This document shows, piece by piece, positions 1-8,022 of a DNA stretch of 36,949 nt; position 1 is the stretch's first letter, and each line of letters opens with the position of its first letter. This DNA comes from Desulfogranum marinum. Lineage in GTDB: Bacteria > Desulfobacterota > Desulfobulbia > Desulfobulbales > Desulfobulbaceae. Location: assembly GCF_016918565.1 (NCBI RefSeq), contig NZ_JAFFQD010000044.1:1-36949 (forward strand). The letters are read 5' to 3'. The notes beneath the pieces are model-generated. The model had not been told where the DNA came from, made no database searches, and was given only the letters and a program-made list of their open reading frames with translations. The position numbers and the translations under genes were made by a program.

Positions 1-1309
1 GTGGGGCGGGCGCACCTTTGGTTACCGCTGAAACAACAGGGGAATCTTCACTTTCGACCTTGACCTTGTTCCTGCTACGGATCATGTAAAAATATTCGGT
101 ATTGTCAGCAAGTTTTCCATAGCGTTCATATGAGTTAGCACTGCCGCGGTCCAGGTAACTTTGTCGGTCGCGGTCATCAATTGCTGCGATTTTAGTAAAG
201 GTCTCGGCCTCTTTGGTCTTCCGATAAATGACATAGCCAGTGACATCGGGATCCTGTGCACGCTCCCACGAAAGGGGAACCTGGCGCAGATCGTTTCCCG
301 TAGCCTTAACCTCGGGAACAGCCTGGGGTTTGCCTTTGGTCGTAATTGGAAAAGGTTGGCCTGGTATGCTTGCAAGCCCGTCGTTGTTGTACCCGATAAC
401 TGTGTACCAGTAGGTGGTGGCATCCTCGAGGTTTTCGTCTTCCAGGATTAACGGGGAGGCATTATTGTGACTTGGTTGGCCTACAGGGGAGAATATATCG
501 GTAGCAGCTTTTGCGCGAAGCAGCTGGTAGCGAGTGTGGATGGATTGAGGTGCCGGCTGGATAACTACTTGTATTTTTCGTATGTCCCCTTGCTTGGAGG
601 CAACTATGGGAGCAGGAATTCCGGGTGTGTAGATCGCTCCCATGCGGACAAGGCGATCCAATAAAAGCTCGGTGGCTTGTTCGAGCGCATCGGTAAAAGC
701 GGCGTTATCCGGTGGCGGCGTATCTGCGGTGTAGGGGATTTTTATGGTAACCTTCCACGCAGGTTTTGCGGTTTGGATGTCCCACAGGGTAATGAGGATT
801 CGATAGTGGTTGTCAGCAGCAGCTTTATTTTCTGAAGATGACCGGGGGGGGCTGATTGAGCCGGTGATAATGCCTCTGCTTTGCAGCTTTTTCCCTGTTT
901 CGACCACAGAAAGTTGTGCGCTTTTCTTTGTGGTGTTGTCTCCTGCTTTGTCGAGCAGGAAGTCAGTCTGGCTGGTTGCCATGAGTGGATATTTATTTGT
1001 TTGGTCAAGCCGGGTATGGAAAAAAGAACGTAATTCTTGACGTGCCGGGTAGCTGCCGGTGAAAGGGAGAATGGCTACTTTATGGAAAAGTGCCGATTTG
1101 GCAGCAGGTCGGATAGTTATGTCGATGGTTGGCTTAAGGTCGGGTTCTGCTAATGCGTGTGCCGGATAAAAAACATGCAGCAAGAGGGTCAACGTGATAA
1201 GGCATATGCCTTTGAACAGACCTCTCTGTCGGTAATACCGCCTGGTAGGGTTGCGATGGAAATGGTGTCGTCTGCGGTTATTTAATTTGCTCGGCAAGCG
1301 TTCGCACAT
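1..1309 (-). CDS. Secreted CsgG-like/fibronectin type III protein, partial (runs off left edge)
   Basis: The minus strand stays open from about 1324 to base 1, so the C-terminus lies outside the window. An arginine- and histidine-rich N-region is followed by a hydrophobic stretch (ICLITLTLLLHVF) and an AHALA-type cleavage site, which together form a signal peptide. The next part contains KVAILPF and a region resembling the nucleotide-fold-like domain of CsgG/LpoB-type periplasmic proteins. After it come one degenerate and one clear fibronectin type III domain; the clear one shows LSWERAQDPDVTGYVIYR and, near the edge, TEYFYMIRSRN. I chose ATG 1309; ATG 1324 and TTG 1298 are in the same frame and no strong ribosome site separates them. 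All of these starts lie inside the end of the deaminase gene, which suggests translational coupling. A role as an envelope or cell-surface protein is inferred; the exact function is unknown. Confidence 0.75.
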   Translation of the reverse strand, partial: MCERLPSKLNNRRRHHFHRNPTRRYYRQRGLFKGICLITLTLLLHVFYPAHALAEPDLKPTIDITIRPAAKSALFHKVAILPFTGSYPARQELRSFFHTRLDQTNKYPLMATSQTDFLLDKAGDNTTKKSAQLSVVETGKKLQSRGIITGSISPPRSSSENKAAADNHYRILITLWDIQTAKPAWKVTIKIPYTADTPPPDNAAFTDALEQATELLLDRLVRMGAIYTPGIPAPIVASKQGDIRKIQVVIQPAPQSIHTRYQLLRAKAATDIFSPVGQPSHNNASPLILEDENLEDATTYWYTVIGYNNDGLASIPGQPFPITTKGKPQAVPEVKATGNDLRQVPLSWERAQDPDVTGYVIYRKTKEAETFTKIAAIDDRDRQSYLDRGSANSYERYGKLADNTEYFYMIRSRNKVKVESEDSPVVSAVTKGAPAP

Positions 1310-2582
1310 GTTCTTTGGTTTCATTGAGGTCAAAGGTTAGGAGTTCCCTGTTGTGGACAACGAGCTGTCCATGAACAATAACCGAACGGACAGTGGAGGC
1401 ACTGCCACTGTAAACAAGGGTGTTGGCGGTGTAGAATGGCTGAAGCTGGGGATTCTGGATATCGAGCAGGATGATATCAGCAATGTTGCCGGGAATCAGT
1501 GCGCCGATATCGCCGTCCATGCCCAGGGCCTGAGCGCCGCCAATGGTTGCTGCATGAAGAATGTTTTCTGCAGGGATGCCGACCGGATCAAGTGCAGGTA
1601 GTTTTTGAATCTTGGCGCAGATGTCCATTTCGCGAAACATATCAAGGGTGTTGTTGGAGGCGCATCCGTCAGTACCAAGCCCTACCCGCATGCCTTTTTT
1701 CAGCATCAGCGGTACAGGCGCAATTCCTGAGGCAAGCTTGAGGTTGCTTTGTGGACAGCTGATCACGCTGCATCCATGTGTGTCCAGGATGTCGATATCC
1801 TTTGCATTGACCCATACGGCGTGGACACAGACTGTGTGGGTGTCCAGGACGCCGATGGCCTCAAGGTGCTGGACTGGTGTCGCGCCCTGCGCCTGATGAA
1901 TGTGTTGTATCTCGTCGGCTGTTTCCGCAAGATGGATAAAAAAAGGAACCTTTTTTTGTCGGGCCAGCTTTTTGGCGTGGACAAGGGTTTCTGTACAGCA
2001 TGTATAGGGGGAGTGGGCAAAAAGTGCCGGGGTTATCAGTGGCGTTTTTCCTGTCCAGCTGTCGATAAAGGCTTCGGCTACGTGCAATGCCTTTGCAGGA
2101 TCAGGTACTCCAGGGGCTGGAAAATCAATGATAGCCTGGGCAGGCATAGCCCGTATTCCTGTTTCAAGAAAGGCCTGGCTGACTTCCTCTTCAAAAAAGT
2201 AGGCGTCTGCCACGGTCGTTGTCCCGCTGAGAAGCATTTCAGCTGCTGCAAGTTTGCTGCACCAATAAGCCATTTCAGGACTCACGTGTTTGGCTTCGGC
2301 CGGGAAAATATGCTCATTGAGCCAGGACGAAAGGACGAGGTCGTCTGCCATGCCGCGAAAAAGCGTCATCGGCGCGTGACAATGCCCATTGACCAACCCG
2401 GACATGGCCAGATGTCCTTGTCCGTCTATGACTGTCCCCTTGTCTGGTTCCGGGCATTGATCCATGGGACCGGTCTGCACGATACGCTCATCTTTAATGG
2501 CGATAAATCCATGGGGGATTGATTCGTTTTTTGCCGGATCCGGGACAAGGTGACAATTTTTAATAAGGAGATCAATGGTCAT
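1278..2582 (-). CDS. mtaD: S-adenosylhomocysteine / 5'-methylthioadenosine deaminase (amidohydrolase)
   Basis: This is a cytoplasmic metal-dependent deaminase of the TrzN/AtzA/MtaD branch of the amidohydrolase superfamily. It is expected to convert S-adenosylhomocysteine or methylthioadenosine to the inosyl forms in purine and methionine salvage. The metal-binding HxH is in GHCHAPMTLFRGMADD. Further ligands are in FIHLAETADE and VCVHAVWV, and the catalytic Asp is in VGLGTDGCASNNTLDM, followed by the usual small C-terminal beta domain (ADIILLD). The start MTIDLLIKN at 2582 gives 434 residues, normal for the family. An in-frame ATG at 2639 would add 19 residues unlike family N-termini. Neither start has a clear Shine-Dalgarno sequence. 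A foldback element begins right at the upstream start. Substrate preference within the family cannot be read from the sequence. Confidence 0.88.
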   Translation of the reverse strand: MTIDLLIKNCHLVPDPAKNESIPHGFIAIKDERIVQTGPMDQCPEPDKGTVIDGQGHLAMSGLVNGHCHAPMTLFRGMADDLVLSSWLNEHIFPAEAKHVSPEMAYWCSKLAAAEMLLSGTTTVADAYFFEEEVSQAFLETGIRAMPAQAIIDFPAPGVPDPAKALHVAEAFIDSWTGKTPLITPALFAHSPYTCCTETLVHAKKLARQKKVPFFIHLAETADEIQHIHQAQGATPVQHLEAIGVLDTHTVCVHAVWVNAKDIDILDTHGCSVISCPQSNLKLASGIAPVPLMLKKGMRVGLGTDGCASNNTLDMFREMDICAKIQKLPALDPVGIPAENILHAATIGGAQALGMDGDIGALIPGNIADIILLDIQNPQLQPFYTANTLVYSGSASTVRSVIVHGQLVVHNRELLTFDLNETKEHVRTLAEQIK

Positions 2583-2642
2583 AAAGAAGGTCGTTGGATG
2601 TAATTTTTTTGTTATCTGCGCCTCTAACGTATGCTGCATTAT

Positions 2643-2788
2643 ATGAGCCGTTGATTTACTGCCTTTTCGCCCAATCTCTTCGTTATGTTAAAAAAAATAA
2701 TCCTCGGAATATCCATTATATGCCTGTGGTTATTTTTTTTAACATGCCTCGACCTTGAACGAAAATTCTAGTAAATCAACAGACTCAT
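2643..2788. repeat. Foldback element C, copy 1 (about 146 bp)
   Basis: This is an imperfect palindrome with terminal arms AWGAG...TTGATTTACT and AGTAAATCAA...CTCAT. An inner perfect 16-bp inverted pair, ATGTTAAAAAAAATAA against TTATTTTTTTTAACAT, sits around 2683-2745. A second copy lies in opposite orientation at 13407-13551. CATTATATG occurs at both edges (2637-2645 and 2786-2794) and may be a target duplication, although it overlaps the arms. The element lies between the deaminase gene and ychF and has no coding potential. Confidence 0.7.
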
Positions 2789-2872
2789 TATATGTGGCGC
2801 TTTGTCTCATAACTGCTTGCAAAACGCATAAGAGATGTGTATCACAGGTGGCAGATTTTTCATTTGTTTTTA

Positions 2873-3031
2873 TGTAACTACTCACGGAGTTGATAACTCT
2901 TTGATTTATCATAGTTGAAATCTGTAACTGCTTACAGGTGCCTCATATTTGGACAGGCACGATATTTCGCTATAGCCTATCTATGCGGGAGATCGTGACC
3001 GTCCGAAGATGAGGTGCCTGTGAGTAGTTAC
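2873..3031. repeat. Candidate miniature inverted-repeat element D upstream of ychF
   Basis: Perfect 12-bp terminal inverted repeats GTAACTACTCAC (2874-2885) and GTGAGTAGTTAC (3020-3031) bound about 159 bp. GTTTTTA occurs just outside on both sides (2866-2872 and 3032-3038, with one base of slack on the left). Inside, from about 2926, a second long imperfect palindrome pairs GTAACTGCTTACAGG...CCTCAT...GGAC with the right arm through roughly 45 bases. A solitary related motif, GTGAGCAGTTAC, lies at 5369-5380 upstream of holB. No open frame is present. Confidence 0.55.
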
Positions 3032-3152
3032 GTTTTTAAAAAGACTATACTCGAGTTAACTGCAAGGTGGCAAGGTGATATCCCTTATGCCGCGTGCCGG
3101 AAAAGTTGTCGAGTTAATTATAGCATTATTCTATCTATATATTGAGGGTTTT

Positions 3153-4250
3153 ATGGGGTTTCGTTGTGGTATTGTCGGGTTGCCGAATGTTGGTAAGTCG
3201 ACTATTTTTAATGCGCTGACAGCCGCAGCTATTGATGCGGAAAACTATCCTTTTTGTACTATTGAACCAAATGTCGGGATTGTCCCCGTCCCTGATGAGC
3301 GCCTGGATATTTTGGCTGATCTGGCCAAAACCAAAAGTAAAGTGCCGACCCAGATGGAGTTTGTAGACATCGCCGGTTTGGTGAAGGGGGCCAGTCAAGG
3401 CGAAGGACTGGGCAATCAGTTCCTGGGGCATATTCGTCAGGTCGATGCCATCCTCCATGTTGTTCGTTGCTTTGAAGACGGCAATATTGTGCATGTTGAT
3501 GGCGATATAAATCCTTTGCGCGACATGGAGGTCATTTCCATGGAGCTGATTCTGGCTGATATGGAAACCGTTGAAAAGCGCATGGTAAAGGCACGGAATC
3601 AGACCAAGTCAGGCGACAAACAGGCCATTGCTGAAGTCGCATTTTTAGAAAAATTACAAGGGCTGTTCAATGACGGCAAACCTGCAAGAGTTATTACTCC
3701 GGAAAATGATGTGGAGAAAAATCTCTTGCGCGACCTTTGTCTGCTGACAACCAAGCCCGTTCTCTATGTGGCAAACGTCAATGAGGATGACTTGATCAGC
3801 GGCAATCAATATGTAGAGGAATTAACCAAAGCCGCCCAGGAAGAAAATGCCTCTATCGTTACGATTGCCGGTGGAATTGAGCAGGAGCTGAGTCTCCTGG
3901 ACCCGGAAGAGCAGCAGGAGTTTTTGAGTGATCTGGGCCTGGAAGAACCTGGACTGAACCGATTGATTCACGCCGGCTATGATTTGTTAAACCTGATCAC
4001 CTATTTTACAGTGGGCGAAAAGGAAACAAGGGCGTGGACAATTACCAAGGGTACCAAAGCGCCGCAGGCTGCAGGCAAAATCCATACTGATTTTGAACGA
4101 GGATTTATCCGAGCAGAGGTCATCGCTTATGACGACTATGTTGCTTGCCGTACTGAAGCAGAGGCCAGAAGTAGAGGGGTGATGCGTTCTGAAGGCAAGG
4201 AATATGTCTTTAAGGATGGTGATTGTGTTCATTTCCTCTTTAATGTCTGA
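3153..4250 (+). CDS. ychF: Redox-regulated ATPase YchF (Obg-family P-loop NTPase)
   Basis: YchF is a universally conserved ribosome-associated ATPase. G1 is GLPNVGKST (residues 9-17) and G3 is [10 protein letters not shown]. The G4 position reads NVNE instead of NKxD, the hallmark of ATP preference in this family. A coiled helical insert follows G3, and a C-terminal TGS domain is visible ([15 protein letters not shown]...GFIRAEVI). The start at 3153 gives 365 residues, the usual length, and has GAGGG a few bases upstream. A longer in-frame ATG at 3075 would add 26 residues that do not belong to the family. The gene is followed after 14 bases by the HD exoribonuclease gene, so the two are probably co-transcribed. 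Confidence 0.97.
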   Translation: MGFRCGIVGLPNVGKSTIFNALTAAAIDAENYPFCTIEPNVGIVPVPDERLDILADLAKTKSKVPTQMEFVDIAGLVKGASQGEGLGNQFLGHIRQVDAILHVVRCFEDGNIVHVDGDINPLRDMEVISMELILADMETVEKRMVKARNQTKSGDKQAIAEVAFLEKLQGLFNDGKPARVITPENDVEKNLLRDLCLLTTKPVLYVANVNEDDLISGNQYVEELTKAAQEENASIVTIAGGIEQELSLLDPEEQQEFLSDLGLEEPGLNRLIHAGYDLLNLITYFTVGEKETRAWTITKGTKAPQAAGKIHTDFERGFIRAEVIAYDDYVACRTEAEARSRGVMRSEGKEYVFKDGDCVHFLFNV

Positions 4251-4264
4251 TGGTTGCGTAGAAA

Positions 4265-5347
4265 ATGAGTCAAAATTCACTGAAAAAAATATTTATCGCT
4301 CAGTTGCAGCAGGGACAGCAGGTGAGTGATATTTTTCTTCTCTCCCGCAAAACACTTGCTGAAACCAAGGCTGGAAAACCTTACCTTGCCCTGGCCTTGA
4401 TGGACAAGACCGGGGAGATTGAGGCCAGGTTGTGGGATGATGCTGTCCGTTATGATGCAGAGGCTGATGTAGGCGATTTTGTCCTTGTTAATGCTACCGC
4501 CAAATCATACCGTGATCAGCTCCAGCTCGGAGTCTCTTCTCTGCAGCATGTCGACGATGCGCAGGTACAGCTGGAACAGTTTATGCCCACCAGCAAACGA
4601 CCCTTGGCTGAAATGGAAGCTGAATTGCAAGTTGTTATCGGCAGCGTTCAAGATGCGCCGCTTCAGCAGCTGTTGCAAGCAATTTTTCAAGGCGAGACCC
4701 TTGAGCGGTTTGTACGGGCGCCTGCTGCCAAAAAAATGCACCACGCCTACATAGGCGGTCTGCTGGAACATACCCTTTCCATAATCGGCATGGCTGTCAA
4801 AACGGCGGAGCACTATCCCATGATTGATGGTGATATGCTCGTAGCCGGTGCCCTGCTCCATGATATTGCCAAAATCAGTGAGTTTGATTTTGGCTCCGTG
4901 CCTTTTGATTATACAGACCAGGGGCGATTGGTTGGTCACTTGGTATTGGGGGCGGAAATGGTTAGGCGGGCTGCTGAAAATATCCAAGGCCTTGACAGGG
5001 ATAAGGTTGACCGTGTCACCCATTTGATTCTTAGTCACCATGGTCAACTCGAATTCGGGTCACCTGTATTGCCGATGACTCCTGAAGCCATGTTGCTCCA
5101 CCATCTTGATGATATGGATGCAAAGATGAACTATATGGAGCAACTCTGTGACAAGATGGAAGAGCCGGGTTGGCAGTGGACTGCCTATCAGCGGCCATTG
5201 GAAAGATTTTTGTATCTCCAGGGGCGTGGTGAAGAGCAAGATGTGCCCATGGCGCCACAATCCGGACAGAGCAAACAGGGAGCGCCTCGAAAATATACGC
5301 GGCTGAGTAATGGGCAAGCTAAGCAGAAGCAGCAGTCCTTATTTTAA
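4265..5347 (+). CDS. YhaM-type 3'-5' exoribonuclease (OB fold plus HD domain)
   Basis: The architecture matches the YhaM family. An N-terminal OB-fold nucleic-acid-binding domain covers about residues 15-110 (VSDIFLLSRKTLAETKAGKPYL...GEIEARLWDD). It is followed by an HD metal-dependent phosphohydrolase domain with HHAYIGGLLEHTLSI, ALLHDIAKI, GHLVLGAEMV and LILSHHG, ending with LLHHLDDMDAKM. Family members degrade single-stranded RNA or DNA from the 3' end. The last 50 or so residues are a charged, glutamine-rich tail specific to this branch. There is no clear Shine-Dalgarno sequence before the ATG, which follows the ychF stop closely. Nuclease activity is inferred from the family. Confidence 0.88.
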   Translation: MSQNSLKKIFIAQLQQGQQVSDIFLLSRKTLAETKAGKPYLALALMDKTGEIEARLWDDAVRYDAEADVGDFVLVNATAKSYRDQLQLGVSSLQHVDDAQVQLEQFMPTSKRPLAEMEAELQVVIGSVQDAPLQQLLQAIFQGETLERFVRAPAAKKMHHAYIGGLLEHTLSIIGMAVKTAEHYPMIDGDMLVAGALLHDIAKISEFDFGSVPFDYTDQGRLVGHLVLGAEMVRRAAENIQGLDRDKVDRVTHLILSHHGQLEFGSPVLPMTPEAMLLHHLDDMDAKMNYMEQLCDKMEEPGWQWTAYQRPLERFLYLQGRGEEQDVPMAPQSGQSKQGAPRKYTRLSNGQAKQKQQSLF

Positions 5348-5391
5348 GGCGGCCCTGCGGGGTGCGTGTGAGCAGTTACGTTGATTTGACC

Positions 5392-6369
5392 ATGGTGGCA
5401 TTTGACCAAATTCGAGGGCAAAGTAAAGCCAAAAGACTGTTAGGAAGAGCTTTGGCGGGCAGCCGTCTTAGCCATGCGTATCTTTTTTCCGGTCCCACCG
5501 GGGTGGGAAAGGCGACCATGGCTGCAGCTGTGGCCGATATACTCCTGTGCGAGTCTCAACAGGGAGATCAGCCTTGCGGCGTTTGTCCGGGGTGTGCAAA
5601 AATGCTTTCCGGCAATCATCCTGATTATATTCGCATCACGCCCCAGGGTGCGGCGATTAAAATTGATCAGATTCGGGCCTTAAAAGAGGCGTTGGTTTTC
5701 TCCCCGTTTGAGAATGGATACCGGGTTATTGTCCTGGAAGATGTGCATACCATGCGCAGAGAGGCCGGTAATAGCCTGCTCAAGCTGCTGGAAGAACCGC
5801 CCCCGAATAATATTTTTATTTTGATTGGTTCATCTGCGGAAGCACTGTTGTCGACCATTGTCTCCCGATGCCAGGTTGTCCCCTTTTTTTCTTTGCCTCT
5901 TGCAGATGCGGCAAAGGTTATCACCAGCCAGTGTCCGGAACTAGAAGCAGAGAACGCGCTTATGTTAGCCGCGCTTGCCGATGGTTGTCCCGGGCAGGCC
6001 CTGAGTCTGGAAACAGAAGGATTGTTCGAAATATACACCCGCTTTGTAGACAGGCTACGGCAACCGTACCCTAATGAGGCGGTGAGAGTGGAAAATGCAC
6101 TTGCGTTTGCCGGGGAAATTAGCGTCTTGAAAGAGGCTTTGCCGGTCCTGCTTCGATTGTTTCGTCTCTTTTTTAAAGAGGTGATGATGGTCAGGGTTGG
6201 AGGAAAAAATGAGCAGAGCTGTTCACCTGAGGTGGCTGCTGTAAGAGAACTATGGAATTTGAATCAGCTTTCTGCTAAGATAACCGCCGTTGACCTTGCG
6301 GAAAAAGCATTGACCAGAAACTGTAACCGGGGGCTGGTGTGCGAGGTCTTGATGCTGGATTTGTTGTAA
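5392..6369 (+). CDS. holB: DNA polymerase III delta' subunit (clamp loader)
   Basis: This is the clamp-loader delta' subunit, a AAA+ protein. FDQIRGQSKAKRLLGRAL is followed by a P-loop-like GPTGVGKAT, in which the usual Ser/Thr after the Lys is Ala; delta' subunits commonly do not hydrolyse ATP. A four-cysteine zinc module (LLCESQ...CGVCPGC), HPDYI, the SLLKLLEEPP motif and the SRC arginine-finger motif (VSRCQVV) are all visible. The start MVAFDQIRGQ at 5392 fits family N-termini; an in-frame GTG at 5362 would add ten odd residues that overlap a GTGAGCAGTTAC repeat motif. The gene order holB-ricT-metG is conserved in many Firmicutes and Desulfobacterota, which supports the call. Confidence 0.93.
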   Translation: MVAFDQIRGQSKAKRLLGRALAGSRLSHAYLFSGPTGVGKATMAAAVADILLCESQQGDQPCGVCPGCAKMLSGNHPDYIRITPQGAAIKIDQIRALKEALVFSPFENGYRVIVLEDVHTMRREAGNSLLKLLEEPPPNNIFILIGSSAEALLSTIVSRCQVVPFFSLPLADAAKVITSQCPELEAENALMLAALADGCPGQALSLETEGLFEIYTRFVDRLRQPYPNEAVRVENALAFAGEISVLKEALPVLLRLFRLFFKEVMMVRVGGKNEQSCSPEVAAVRELWNLNQLSAKITAVDLAEKALTRNCNRGLVCEVLMLDLL

Positions 6370-6538
6370 GTGTTTTTTATACTATTTCGATGAGCTTGGA
6401 AAAGTTTATCATTTGCTAATAATGGCTACGTTAAAATGTAGGTATATTAGGTAATCGTTCACTAGGGGCCATCGTTTAACGAAAATATTAGTATCTGAAC
6501 TGCCCATCGGTGTTAACGTAATGGTTTAGCAGCGTGCT

Positions 6539-6685
6539 AAATTTCTCGGTACTTAGGTAGGGGACTGATTTTTTTTCATGGTTTTTTTATGAAAATTAAT
6601 CTGTCTCCCGGGTTTAAAAAAGGAATAAAATCAGTCCCCTGTCTGTTTCGGTAAATAATTGGCTGAGTTTCATGGGTAATCAGAA
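6539..6685 (-). repeat. Type A palindromic element, copy 1 (one end missing)
   Basis: Read on the minus strand, it starts with the terminal repeat TCTGATTACCCAT...AAACTCAGCC and continues through GGGGACTGATTTTATT, CCCGGGAGACAGATTAA, TTTTCAT...ATGAAAA and AATCAGTCCCC to GAGAAATTT. There it loses similarity to the complete copy at 7766-7962. The rest of the holB-ricT spacer (6370-6538) is AT-rich and shows no gene. Confidence 0.8.
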
Positions 6686-6697
6686 TTTTTTATGGTG

Positions 6698-6731
6698 TGA
6701 TGGCATACACTGGGTATGTCGAATGCCATCA
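6698..6731. other. Perfect 9-bp stem-loop in the holB-ricT spacer
   Basis: TGATGGCAT (6698-6706) pairs perfectly with ATGCCATCA (6723-6731) around a 16-base loop, and AAAA follows. It lies directly beside type A copy 1 and upstream of ricT. There is no T-run on the plus strand, so an intrinsic terminator is not supported. An operator or a plain hairpin is possible. Confidence 0.35.
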
Positions 6732-6801
6732 AAAATGTCACTAAGCAGTAGGCAGAAGTTTATACGGTGCCATCAATTCTATCGGTTTCTAACTCCATAT
6801 T

Positions 6802-7740
6802 ATGGCTGATTTTCAAGAACAGCACGACCCGCCATCAGCGGAACAGGATCTCGCACCCGTAGATCAACCTTCCTATTATCGGATTCGTTTTCGTCAGCAA
6901 GGGCAGGAATTCACGGCAGATACCGAGCTGCATGACCTGGAGCATGGGCATATTGTCATTGTTAAGACCGAGCATGGCAACGAACCGGCGATAGTGGTGG
7001 GAAAAGCTGCCGGTCTGGTCAATAAAGCTCTTGGGCGTCCTGTGACGTACAGCATTTTTCGTCACGCATCTGCAGAAGAAGCAGAGGAATATGAGCAACT
7101 GGCGTATTTGGAAAAGGATGCTTTTGTTTTTTGTCAGAAGCAGGTAACAGCCCTTGATCTGCCAATGCAATTAGTGCGGGTTGAGCGGTTTTTTAATGGT
7201 TCCAAGATTATCTTCTATTTTACCGCCGAAAATAGGGTGGATTTCAGAGAGTTGGTCAAGGTGCTTGTCCAGGAATACCGAACCAGGGTAGAGATGCGCC
7301 AGATCGGCGTCCGCCACGAAACACAGATGATCGGCGGGCTTGGATCGTGCGGTCGTGAACTGTGCTGCTCAAGCTTTCTCAAGAAGTTTGAATCCGTCTC
7401 GATAAAGATGGCGAAAACCCAAGACCTGCCCTTGAATCCGGCGAAGATTTCCGGCGTCTGCAATCGACTTCTCTGCTGTCTCACTTATGAATACGATAAC
7501 TACCGCAACATGAAGCGAGGCATGCCTCGAGCAGGCAGATCTATTCGTTTTGATGGAGAAGTGTATAAAATTATACGGCAAATCCCTTTGTCCGGATCAC
7601 TGCTTGCGTTGAATTCCAGGGGCGAAGAACGCCATTTTGAAGAAGAGGAATGGCGGGCGGCAGAATTGATTCAAAAGCCTTCGCCTCGAAAGACCCAAGC
7701 AAAGAAGGGAACGCCGACGAAGACAGAAAAAAAGGAATAG
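6802..7740 (+). CDS. ricT: PSP1-domain protein RicT (YaaT-like)
   Basis: The PSP1 C-terminal region is clear: IGVRHETQMIGGLGSCGRELCC, SSFLKKFESVSIKMAK, then GVCNRLLCCLTYEYDNY, with the family's cysteine clusters (CGRELCC and CNRLLCC). In Bacillus, YaaT/RicT forms a complex with YlbF and YmcA that carries iron-sulfur clusters and assists mRNA maturation. In Desulfobacterota its role is untested. The N-terminal part binds no obvious ligand, and the last 25 residues are a lysine-rich tail (KTQAKKGTPTKTEKKE). At 312 residues it is slightly longer than typical because of this tail. It lies between holB and metG, the usual context. Repeat elements now separate it from both neighbours, so it may have its own promoter. 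Confidence 0.92.
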   Translation: MADFQEQHDPPSAEQDLAPVDQPSYYRIRFRQQGQEFTADTELHDLEHGHIVIVKTEHGNEPAIVVGKAAGLVNKALGRPVTYSIFRHASAEEAEEYEQLAYLEKDAFVFCQKQVTALDLPMQLVRVERFFNGSKIIFYFTAENRVDFRELVKVLVQEYRTRVEMRQIGVRHETQMIGGLGSCGRELCCSSFLKKFESVSIKMAKTQDLPLNPAKISGVCNRLLCCLTYEYDNYRNMKRGMPRAGRSIRFDGEVYKIIRQIPLSGSLLALNSRGEERHFEEEEWRAAELIQKPSPRKTQAKKGTPTKTEKKE

Positions 7741-7765
7741 GGAAGTCAGCTCTGTCTAATTGAAA

Positions 7766-7962
7766 TCTGATTACCCATCAAACTCAGCCGTTTATCTATC
7801 GAAGCAGGCAGGGGACTGATTTTATTTCTCTTTTAAACCCGGGAGACAGATTAATTTTCATAAAAAGCCATGAAAAAAAATCAGTCCCCTACCTCAGTAC
7901 TGAGAAATTTAATCTGTCTCCCGAGTCCAAAAATATTTGGCTGAGTTTTGTACGTAATCAGA
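7766..7962 (+). mobile_element. Type A miniature element, complete copy with 8-bp target duplication
   Basis: This is a 197-bp non-coding element with 24-bp terminal inverted repeats matching at 20 positions (outer TCTGATTAC, inner AAACTCAGCC). It is flanked by a perfect direct repeat AATTGAAA at 7758-7765 and 7963-7970. Inside are two offset palindromes: GGGGACTGATTTT...AAATCAGTCCCC, and GGGAGACAGATTAA...TTTAATCTGTCTCCC. It occupies almost the whole ricT-metG spacer. The flanking duplication shows that it arrived by transposition. No transposase is encoded, so it is a MITE mobilised in trans. Confidence 0.85.
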
Positions 7963-8022
7963 AATTGAAAAGATTGATCATCAGAAATTTAATAATTTAT
8001 CCCATAACAAATATATCGTGCC

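Noticed and set aside
1749-2522. Plus-strand frame of 257 codons antisense to the deaminase gene
   Set aside because: The minus strand here encodes a well-conserved amidohydrolase with all motifs. The plus frame shows no family resemblance and is a shadow.
4505-5047. Minus-strand frame of 180 codons antisense to the YhaM-type gene
   Set aside because: The plus strand encodes clear OB and HD domain motifs; the antisense frame lacks any family signal.
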